Shown: in pieces, positions 54,780 to 64,000 of the stretch
Position numbering within the stretch: position 1 is the first letter of the stretch
How the letters are laid out: the number at the start of each line of letters is the position of its first letter
Source of the DNA: Conchocele bisecta
Lineage: Eukaryota; Mollusca; Bivalvia; Lucinida; Thyasiridae
Direction of reading: 5' to 3'
Length of the DNA: 64,000 bases
Assembly: GCA_029237695.1 (NCBI GenBank)
Contig: CM055266.1
Location: 11,549,805 to 11,613,804, forward strand
Program-made: the position numbers and the translations under genes
Notes under the pieces: model-generated
Database searches by the model: none
The model's input: only the letters and a program-made list of their open reading frames with translations
Told to the model about the DNA's origin: nothing

Positions 54780-55440
54780 ATGAAAATTTTCATAAGAATT
54801 GCTCACCAGGTCAACCACCGTTGTTACTCAGATATTGAAGACACTATGAACATTTTCATAACATTCCGTTCTCAAACAAACAATAGTCATTATGAAAATG
54901 TCCATAAACCGTACTATCCCTCAAGCTATGAATTTTTTCATGAAATGTACTATGATCGCTCTCGCTATGAAAATGTTCATAAACCGTACTATCCGTCTCA
55001 CTATGAAAAATTTCATAAAGCGCAATATCCGTCTCACTATGAAAATTTTCGTAAAGCGTAATATCGCTCTCACTATGAAACTTTTCATAAAATGTAATAT
55101 ACCTCTCGCTATGAAAATGTTCATAAAGCGTAATATCACTCTCACTATGAATCTTTTCATAAAATGTAATATACCTCTCACTATGAAAATTTTCATAAAC
55201 CATTCTATCACTCTCACATACTGAAGTCGCTATGAAAATGTGATGATAACATTACTGTTTTCAGACAAATATTAGTCGCTATGAAAATGTTCATAAAACG
55301 TACCATCGCTCCCACATATTGTAGCCGCTATGAAAATTTTCCTAACATTCCCGTTCTCAGACAAACATTAGTCGCTATGAAAATTTGCATAATATTTCCG
55401 TTCTCTGACAAACATTAGTAGCAAAGAAAATATTCATAAA
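54780..55440. repeat. 36-38 bp minisatellite with palindromic TATGAAAATTTTCATA core
   Basis: Units of about 36 bp at 54891-55215 share CTCACTATGAAAATTTTCAT and AAA(G/C)CGTA(A/C)TAT. Longer irregular units continue on both sides to about 55440. The ATGAAAATTTTCAT core is self-complementary, so open frames exist on both strands but carry no domain. Confidence 0.85.
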
Positions 55441-55758
55441 CGTCACTATTAAATCATAAAGCGCACTTACGTAACTTGCCAATTATATTCTCGTTGTTCA
55501 GCACATACATGTAATGAGGTCAATATGAAAAGGTTCATACTATTTTCGTTCTGAAACAAGCATTAGTTACTATGAACTTGGTCATAAAATGCTGTTAGGT
55601 TTACCAATTTTTCCTATTAACGGTTAATTGTGTCACAATGTTAATGTTCCAAAAATATGTCAAGTTAACGGACTCTCTGAATAATACCATAACGTGTAAT
55701 AAACAGGAACTGACATGACTCTTACACTAAGGAATCATGTTTAGACACACATTCTTTA

Positions 55759-55786
55759 TTAGCCGATCTATTTATAGATCGGCTAA
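55759..55786. repeat. Perfect short hairpin
   Basis: TTAGCCGATCTA, then a short loop, then TAGATCGGCTAA. The region 55787-56757 shows no gene. Confidence 0.75.
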
Positions 55787-56757
55787 TATATTGGTCATCC
55801 ATCGAATTCTGAAAAAGTTTGTAGCAACCCTTTTCTCCGCTATTCGGTAATCTACGAACGTGAATTTTGCTGTATCACTTCAAAATTGCATCAACCGATA
55901 AAGTTTGCATTTTTGGCAATTATCTCCGTTTAAAACTTTAAATATAGCCAAATAACATAATTTTGAATACGTAATGAGCTGAACGCCGGAAGAGATTTAA
56001 CCCGGAAGTTGTTGTTGTTGAAGTCCATAGTTGGCTCTAATGGCCATATACGCCAACATACGCCGATTATTGGGCTAATTTAAAGCTTTTATTTATTAAA
56101 CAGAACAAGTTTCAGCCACGTATAATCGAGTAAAATGTGTTTATTCTGCTAATTTATAATCGACCTCTGCTCAAAATCTCCTCCGACTAGCAACCCAGTT
56201 AATATTCACAAAATTTTCCACCAATCAAAACGAAGAATTGCCCTTCATAGCGAACTTTGATTTGTTTACGTATCATGCAGGGATGGCAGGGATGCATCCA
56301 GCACGCGCGATTGCGGCAATCCCCCTTAATTATTGTCAATTCCGCAAATTATTGATTGTCTTGCGCCCGACATCGCGCAAAAAATCACGGATGGGCCCCT
56401 TTTTAAATGACCAGAGCGCACATTAATAAAACGTAATTGACTATTTAAACGCGCTGCGTATTTAAATCATTGGAAGGCGTGCAGTTCAATCGAGTTTGTG
56501 CGGTGACAACGTTATCAAGGCCAATCTGGGCATGTGCCTGAATACGCAGGAGCTTGCGTCTATTTTTAGATGGCACTGTAACCGCTAGCTCCGGTAGCTC
56601 CGCCCACTCGCGTGCTGCCACAGAATTCGGACAAACACACAGTGACTACAACTTTGTGTATTGCGGAGTGTAATCTGTAGATAAATAGAGCATACAGTAC
56701 AGGTGTTACGCTGGAATATTTCGCAACATAATGGTGACAACAAAACATTGCTGCTAT

Positions 56758-57559
56758 CACACCCGTTATCCGGAGATACGCAACTAGGGGAGGAGAACAT
56801 GGAAAGGGGAACGCACAAACTAGTGGGAATTTGGAGGGTTTGTAAAATTAGCTAAAACAATATATTTTATGCATGATCAGAACAATGTGAGCTTGCAACG
56901 TTGAGGAAGAATGATTGAAGCACATGTAGCAAAAATATTGAGCTCGAACGCCGTCGTAAAAGTTGAAAATTTATAAATTCAATATAGGATTTTAATTTTT
57001 TTTGTCATTTTTGTTTAAAAAATCGTCTTTCCTGCACCAATCGTATGCTTTTCAGCACTATCAGGCATACAGTTATGTTTGCTGATCATTTACACTGATA
57101 CCTTGAAAGCGACAGCGACCAGGATCTTCTGAGAAAAAAATGGCGGCCGTTTTATGCACCGTGGTATAGCGCAAAATGGTGCAAAAAAACTATGGGACTG
57201 GAGGACACAAATTGGGGGACGAGTGCACAAAACTGTGGAACGCGCTGCACAGAAAATGCCAATATACGTGGGTTTTAAGTTGCAAATTCACGTATGTATT
57301 TACAAAAATATTATATTTGCAGACGAGGATCCACGAATATTTACGCAGGGCCGGTCCAAATGTGTCTGTAAGGAATTTATGCAAGTTTTTAATCAATATT
57401 CACCACAATTATGCATTGTTTTAGTAAGTTCGCTGTTCAATGCAGGCTTCTTTAGCAGCGCTCGTTTAATAATGGGCGAGCAGAGCCTCATTTCGTATGC
57501 AATCAGTAAACCCGTTTATACATATCACACATTAAACCATAGGTCACCACCTAAACTCG
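56758..57559 (+). repeat. Inverted duplication, left arm
   Basis: About 800 bp from CACACCCGTTATCCGGAGAT to GTCACCACCTAAACTCG. The reverse complement occupies 58751-59564 with scattered substitutions and 1-nt indels. The 166-codon ORF starting at 57154 falls in this arm, and the indels break the frame in the other arm. Confidence 0.92.
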
Positions 57560-57664
57560 CACCACACTTCGTTTATAACTTGAAGCACGGGGTTTGGGAG
57601 AATCAACCATGCGGAACTGAGTTAACCATGCTAATCGATGACCAGGCCAAGTAGTGCAGCCAAG

Positions 57665-57910
57665 GTCAGGGCCGGATCCTGGATTTGGAGAAGGGGGGGG
57701 GGGGGGGGGTGGGCGTGGGTGAGGGGGGTATGGGGGTCCTCCTCCCCTAGAAAATTTAGAAAATTTGAGTGTCTCTGATGCATTTTCCTGGCATTTGAGA
57801 ACAGAATACTGATAGCCTTTTCTAATCTGAATAAAAAAAATCATTGCTTCGTCAAAAATAGGGGGGGGGGGGGGGCGTACGCCTCTCACGCCCCCACCCC
57901 CCTGGATCCG
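57665..57910. repeat. G-rich dispersed repeat
   Basis: AGGGCCGGATCCTGGATTTGG starts a fragment with G-runs at 57694-57710 and 57861-57875 that ends CCCCCTGGATCCGGGCC. The GGATC ends are inverted. It is related to the G-run repeat at 42655. Confidence 0.7.
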
Positions 57911-58164
57911 GGCCTGAAGGTGCAACTCAATCTTATTATCATTGGCGTTAGCAAGACGTTTGGCAATGATAACCATAATGAGAGTGTCCTGTGTATTCTC
58001 GAGGCAGATAGCGACACATTCCAGTCGGAATTATCCCGGAATAAGGACCGACTCTCATTGCAATTGAGATACTGCACAGTCCGTCAGCGGGCTGCAAAAC
58101 ACACATAGAGCACCCACCGCCACAAGTTTAAGAACTTTCCACCGGTAAAGACAGTGATGCTGGA

Positions 58165-58320
58165 GCGCGAGTGGCCTAGGGTGTAGCGAGATGGACTGTG
58201 GATCGGAGGTCCCCGAACTGCGCCAGGTTCGAGACGCGGTCGGAGCCGGCGTGTTGTGTCCTTGAGCAAGACACTTTGTGGTGGTGATCGTGTAAATATT
58301 TTACACACATGTAATACATG
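58165..58320 (+). mobile_element. tRNA-derived SINE
   Basis: Box A-like GTGGCCTAGGGTG (58171) and box B-like AGGTTCGAGAC (58225-58235) are spaced as in a tRNA head. A body with GTGTCCTTGAGCAAGACACT follows, a phrase common in animal SINEs. Pol III transcription is inferred. It lies in the spacer of the inverted duplication. Confidence 0.75.
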
Positions 58321-58750
58321 CATGGTGACTGTCTAGATGGTATAATGTACACAGATAAGACGTACCGCAGTTACCCTTGGTGATGGGAAATAAAGAGATA
58401 TCTCGCTAGGACGAGGGTGCTCCGAGGACACCGGAGGAATATATATACATACAATACAATTGCAGTGTTACTTAGTATAAGTATGGTGTTTATATGTTGT
58501 ATATACACATCACGGTACTCTCCGACAAACAGTGGGTGCTACAGAAACAACAACGATTTGCGTCACAAACATTCTATGACGGACGGAATGGTCGTAGGAC
58601 GAACGAATGCACTTGTGAATCGATGGATTGGTTATCGCGGACAAAACTTTATGGCGACCCCCCGAAATTCTGCGGATGAAATCATGTCGACTTGTCGTAT
58701 GCCGTGCAAGCTTGCTGTGGTCTTTCTTCCTGGGTACTCCGGGTTTCCTC

Positions 58751-59564
58751 CGAGTTTAGGTGGTGACCTATGGTTTAATGTGTGATATGTTTTAAACGGG
58801 TTTACTGATTGAAATACGAAATGAGGCTCTGCTCGCCCACCCATTAATAAACGAGCGCTGCTAAAGAAGCCTGCATTGAACAGCGAACTTACTAAAACAA
58901 TGCATAATTGTGGTGAATATTGATTAAAAACTTGCATAAATTCCTTACAGACACATTTGGACCGGCCCCTGCGTAAATATTCGTGGATCCTCGTCTGCAA
59001 ATATAATATTTTTGTAAATACATACGTGAATTTGCAACTTAAAACCCACGTATATTGGCATTTTCTGTGCAGCGCGTTCCACAGTTTGTGTGCACTCGTC
59101 CCCCAATTTGTGTCCTCCAGTCCCATAGTTTTTGTGCACCATTTTGCGCTATACCACGGTGCATAAAACGGCCGCCATTTTTTTTTCTCAGAAGATCCTG
59201 ATCGCTGTCGCTTTCAAGGTATCAGTGTAAATGATCAGCAAACATAACTGTATGCCTGATAGTGCTGAAAAGCATACGATTGGTGCAGGAAAGACGATTT
59301 TTTAAACAAAAAATGACAAAAAAAATTAAAATTCCTATATTGAATTTATAAATTTTCAACTTTTACGACGGCGTTCGAGCTCAATATTTTTGCTACATGT
59401 GCTTCAATCATTCTTCCTCAACGTTGCAAGCTCACATTGTTCTGATCATGCATAAAATATATTGTTTTAGCTAATTTTACAAACCCTCCAAATTCCCACT
59501 AGTTTGTGCGTTCCCCTTTCCATGTTCTCCTCCCCTAGTTGCGTATCTCCGGATAACGGGTGTG
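58751..59564 (-). repeat. Inverted duplication, right arm
   Basis: Reverse complement of 56758-57559. With the 1.19-kb spacer it could form a very large cruciform or a double-stranded transcript. Confidence 0.92.
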
Positions 59565-61720
59565 GCTATGGCGATTCACGAACCCTGAAACCCGGTGAAG
59601 ACAAATACTTTATTGGATGGATTTGGGAACGGGTTTCCAAAACCTGCACAAAATCGAGAAAAATGTCAACGCTGGGTACAGAACTGTGGTCGAAAATAGT
59701 TTACCATTGACAGTTTTACCAGAGACACCTACAGATGTTCGATGCACTTTACCCTGATTTGATCGGCTAATAACATCATGCTCTGCATGACTTTTCATGT
59801 TAAATATTAGTTAGTTGGTTAGTGATTGAAACAGAAATAGGAACCTACTTGTGACTGTGACTGGCAACATTGGGTTTATGCGATTTATATGTAGTTCCTG
59901 ATCAAATATAACACCTATTTAGGCTAATAACGATATACAATGTATGTTGCTTTATAAAAATGACGGGCGTTTTATTCATGGAATAGCGAACGGTGTAGAC
60001 CCTGATCAGACTACGCGGATGTGCATACTACTCTGGTGGCATACCCCATAAGCCCCGTTTTTCCAGTCTCATCCACAAATTCAGTTGTTTTACGCAAACA
60101 ATGAATAAGTACTAAACCTTGTATTTTCTTGTGGGACATGCACAATAAATCAGACTGTCTAGACATACATGCAAGTGTTGTCAAGTTACAAAACAGTTCC
60201 GTGAAATCGACCTTAAAGAATCGGACATGGTGTTCTAATCTAACAACAATCAGGAATCAGAAATAAACGTTCGTTCCATCAAATAGATTAACGTATTCCT
60301 GCAGTGAAATATCCTCTGAAAAAAATATAAACAAACGAGTTAAAAGGTGACCATACTTACATGTATGACAAACATTACGTCACAAGTCATGATCGGAAAC
60401 AGTGCAAACTAGAAAGAAAGTCCCGAATAACAGAGGAATTGCCCCTTAAATATAGAACGCATATGACATTCATCACGCGCAAATGACGCCAACCTTACAA
60501 TAGGTATACATGTAGGTACGATTATCATCATACTTGTATGTAGAGTTGGCACTAAGCAAAACTAAATAACGTGTACATGCCTGAGTAAAATCCGGTGTTC
60601 CGCAGTCAAAACGGAAAGCGAGACAAGCCGCTGAAATTATAAGCATGGTCAGTCCAGGCTGACCCAAGTGCCATTCAGGGTCGGTTATCTAATTAATGGG
60701 TTCATACGTTCAGTCAGCAAATCAGATGTTCCATAATATTCGCGGTAAAAAACGATGGGGCGGGATTAAATGCTGCGCGGGTATTCATGTCTGGATGCAT
60801 GACTAGCCCTTACAATGCTAACTTCCACTTTGTCGTCTGCTTTTTAATTTTATTATTCCACCGGTCTCTGTAGAGCAGGTGGCATGTCCGTGTCTCCGTC
60901 CGTCACAAGTTCGCCGGAGTTTCGAAAATAAATATGCCACCTTGTGGAATTCGTGTGCCGACAGGCCGCATTTTCTTGTACGTAATAAAAACATGTTTTG
61001 TAAGCACCTGATAATTGTCTCCAATGTAGACAATTATCATGTGCTGTCCTTTTAAGAGTTAATTATAAGTTTAGTCTTCTTCACTACAAGACACGGGTAT
61101 GTAGACACGTGTAATTGGGTAACCCCTTCCCGGCAAGCTCATGTGTGAGGGGATGCTGGCATCACGCAAGTAGTGGAAAGTATCACCACGGGACACGAAC
61201 TGCGGTTGTATAATTGTTGTATCAACAAACAGAATATTTCTGAAACATACAGCACATTTCTATTTACATACAATTTACACACTATTGACTACATGGATCC
61301 AACAAACCCGTAGTGAAATATTGCAGTTCACAATATTCGGAACTTTTTCTTTCACGGATAAATACAACAACATGCGGAGAATGCAATGCAAAGGAGACGA
61401 TTCACCTAACTGTTGATCGAGTGAAATGACAGATTGAACCAAAAATAATTCCAGGATAAATAGACGTACATGTATGTACTAAACTCTATTTACAAACATA
61501 CAATATTAGTTCTGAGTACATAACTCTAATTGTATTTAATTACACTGCATTACATAAGCGTTATGACGGAGTAGTCCTTCCAAGTGTGCGTTTGTTACAT
61601 TTCTACTTCGTGGAGAGTGACCTAACACTCTTGCTAATACACACATTCTTAGGTAAGTTTATGGTAATAGTTATGTGTTATATTGTAGAATTGTCTCTCA
61701 ATAATGAACAATCATTCTCC
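59565..61720. other. No gene seen
   Basis: Contains a GATCAG-rich repeat fragment near 59990-60055. A palindrome near 61008-61040 (ATAATTGTCTCCAATGTAGACAATTAT) is visible. Only short anonymous ORFs. Confidence 0.4.
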
Positions 61721-61724
61721 AACC

Positions 61725-62215
61725 CCCAGTTTGAGAGTCTAAACCATGGTTTAGGCTCCCAAACCCCAATTTGAGCAATTATTGTGCATTTGGCCACAAA
61801 TTGACATTGGCAATCGTAATTCAATAAAAAGCCTAAACCCCAGTTTGGACCCAACCATGGTTTGGAAAAAAAACTGGCAATCGTGATTCCAAACGGTAGT
61901 TTTCTTAAACCATGGTTGGAGCAATTATTGTGTGCTTGGCGGCAGAAACCGCCGTTTAGACTCTCAAACTAGGGTATCTGATAGCCTAAACCACGGTTTG
62001 AGCTTAAACCCCATTTTAGACTGCCCAAACCCTAGTTTAAGCTCGCCAAATGCACAATAATTCACTAAGCCCCAGTTTGAGAGTCTAAACCATGGTTTAG
62101 GCTCCCAAACCCCAGTTTGAACAATTATTGTGCATTTGGCCAGAAACTGCCGTTTAAGATCGTAATCGCTAGTTAATTTACGAAATCGGCCTAAACGGTG
62201 GTTTCTGCTACCCGT
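61725..62215. repeat. Mixed direct and inverted repeat with CTAAACCATGGTTTAG
   Basis: CAGTTTGAGAGTCTAAACC, ATGGTTTAGGCTCCCAAACC and CAATTATTGTGCATTTGGCC occur at 61730-61795 and again at 62073-62142 (offset about 343 bp). Partial inverted versions lie between (GAGCAATTATTGTG, AAACCCTAGTTTAAGC). CTAAACCATGGTTTAG is itself a palindrome. Confidence 0.8.
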
Positions 62216-62496
62216 CACAACTCGAGTTACGATTGGTTAAGCGATCACAAAGCCTACTTATCATTGGCTGATAGCCTAAACTGTGATTTGGGCATCCAGT
62301 CCAAAGCCTAGTTTCTATTTGTTAATTGATCTCAAAGCCTAGTTACCATTGGCTGATCGATTTAGCCTACGGTTATCGGAGGCATGGTAATACACGGTGT
62401 CACTAAATGGCGTAATGGTCGATTATTTGGATCTAGGTGAGAATGCGGCGTAATGGGGGAAAGTCGGCGTAATTAGCGGAGAGAGGGAAATGCACA

Positions 62497-62531
62497 TACA
62501 TCCATCCATCCATCCATCCATCCATCCATCT
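62497..62531. repeat. (CATC)n microsatellite
   Basis: About eight CATC units. A short (GTAC)n run follows at 62593-62616. Confidence 0.95.
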
Positions 62532-62559
62532 TTTATTTTATTTTTATGCCCCCGCCACC

Positions 62560-64000
62560 GAATGGTGAGGGGGGCATATAGTGTTACCGGCGTCCGTACG
62601 TACGTACGTACGTACGTCCCGAAACCTTAACGCTGGGTAAATGGCTTATAATTTCTGTTTCTTTGCTCGGATCTGCTTCACATTTCACACACGCATTGCT
62701 CCAATGGTCCTCTACCGCCCTGTGACAAATCCACATACGTCCCGCCCCCGCTAAGCCCAGGGTCAAGGTCACAGACTTGGTGGTTTCGAAACCTTAACGC
62801 TGGGTAAATGGCTTATAATTTCTGTTTCCATGCTCGGATCTGCTTCACATTTCACACACGCATTGCTCCAATGGTCCTCTACCGCCCTGTGACAAATCCA
62901 CATTCGTCCCGCCCCCGCTAAGCCCAGGGTCAAGGTCACAGACTTGGTGCTTTCGAAACCTTAACGCTGGGTAAATGGCTTATAATTTCTGTTTCCTAGC
63001 TCGGATCTGCTTCACATTTCACACACGCATTGCTCCAATGGTCCTCTACCGCACTGTGACAAATCCACATTCGTCCCGCCCCCGCTAAGTGGGGTCACAG
63101 ACTTGGTGCTTTCGAAACCTTAACGCTGGGTAAATGGCTTATAGTTTCTGTTTCCTTGCTCGGATCTGCTTCACATTTCACACACGCATTGCTCCAATGG
63201 TCCTCTACCGCCCTGTGAAAAATCCACATTCGTCCCGCACCCGCTAAGCCCAGGGTCAAGGTCACAGACTTGGTGCTTTCGAAACCTTAACGCTGGGTAA
63301 ATGATAACTTGTTTTATAATTTCTGTTTGCCTATGCTCGATCTGTCCTTCCCCCAACATTTCACACGACTTTGTGCATTGAAACCTAACGCTGGGTAAAT
63401 GGTCTTATAATTTCTGTTTCCTTGTGGATCTGCTTCACATTTCACACACGCATTGCTCAATGGTCCTCACCGCCGTGCAAATCCACATTTGTCCCGCCCC
63501 GTAAGCCCAGGGTCAGGTCACAGACTTGGTGCATTTGAAACCTTAACGCTGGGTAAATGGCTTATAATTTCTGTTTCCTTGCTCGGATTGCTTCACATGT
63601 CACACACGCATTGCTCCAATGGTCCTCTACCGCCCTGTGACAATCCACATTTGTCCCGCCCCGCTAAGCCCAGGGTCAAGGTCACAGACTTGGTGCTTTC
63701 GAAACCTTTAACGCTGGGTAATGGCTTATAATTTATGTTTCCTTGCTCGGATATGCGTGACATTTCACACAACGCATGCTCAATGGTCCGCTACCGCACT
63801 GTGACAAATCCACATTCGTCCCGCCCCCGCTAAGCTAGGTGAAGGTCACAGACTTGGTGCTTTTGAAACCTTAACGCTGGGTAAATGGCTTATAAGTTCG
63901 ATTTCCTTGCTCGGATCTGCTTCACATTTCACACACGCATTGCTCCAATGGTCCTCTACCGCCCTGTGAAAAATCCATTCAGCGTCCCGCCCCCGCTAAG
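62560..64000. repeat. About 168-bp satellite, at least 8 units, running off the window
   Basis: Units carry GAAACCTTAACGCTGGGTAA, GCTTATAATTTCTGTTTCC, CGCATTGCTCCAATGGTCCT and AGGGTCAAGGTCACAGACTT. The starts at 62618 and 62786 set the spacing. Several units near 63310-63600 have lost short pieces. The array is preceded by an inverted CCCCCGCCACCGAATGGTGA / GGGGGGCATA end near 62548-62580, typical of a mobile-element terminus. Confidence 0.93.

Noticed and set aside
54780..55224. ORFs of about 100 codons on both strands
   Set aside because: They follow the 36-bp minisatellite and consist of MKIF/YENFH-type repeats without family signal.
57154..57654. 166-codon ORF, with a 164-codon relative on the other strand at 58632-59126
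   Set aside because: Both lie in the arms of the inverted duplication; single-base indels shift the frame between arms and no domain is visible.
58171..58245. Possible functional tRNA gene
   Set aside because: Box A and B spacing is right, but no acceptor stem or anticodon arm can be drawn; a SINE head fits better.

Overview
This is eukaryotic, AT-rich, repeat-dense DNA with GT-AG introns. It most likely comes from a bivalve mollusc. The evidence is tRNA-derived SINEs with the molluscan V-SINE style tail, GATCAG-rich repeats of the kind common in bivalves, a Ty3/gypsy element with PNMA-like Gag, a DIRS/Ngaro-type element with an SGNH hydrolase, and a Helitron-like element with internal ~160-180 bp monomers next to a microsatellite, which resembles the oyster pearl elements. 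The species cannot be named from sequence alone.

1-13.1 kb holds the only convincing host gene: the 3' part of a plus-strand JmjC/cupin-8 gene. Five exons (612-803, 5397-5529, 7595-7827, 10211-10333, 12671-12835) join in phase to 846 nt, or 281 codons plus a stop. They encode the JmjC fold, a basic linker, two degenerate EF-hand-like segments and a C-terminal HDEL, which suggests an ER-lumen protein. The His-x-Asp iron site reads His-Ser-His. Fragments of two exon edges are duplicated in its introns, and one lies beside a 63-bp minisatellite. The introns also carry palindromic MITEs.

13.1-32.3 kb is a nested repeat block. A tandem array of Helitron-like elements (15483 to about 31925) has been split by an 11.8-kb Ty3/gypsy LTR retrotransposon (15610-27456). 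The retrotransposon has LTRs, a candidate PBS and PPT, an unusually long 3.6-kb leader, a coiled-coil-extended Gag, and PR, RT, RNase H and integrase broken by frameshifts.

32.3-45 kb is SINE and MITE territory containing a 2.5-kb segment present twice (about 33950-36487 and 39040-41860). Between the copies lies an open 332-codon reading frame (36455-37453) for the C-terminal part of an XPG/FEN1-like nuclease family that is multicopy in invertebrates.

45-54 kb is sparse until a decayed DIRS/Ngaro-type element (49450-53278) with Gag fragments and a CCCH finger, the C-terminal half of RT, RNase H, a tyrosine recombinase and an SGNH hydrolase. 54-64 kb holds a 36-bp minisatellite, an ~800-bp inverted duplication, a SINE, a palindromic repeat cluster and, at the right edge, a ~168-bp satellite that runs out of the window. 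Apart from the JmjC gene, nearly everything recognisable is mobile or satellite DNA.
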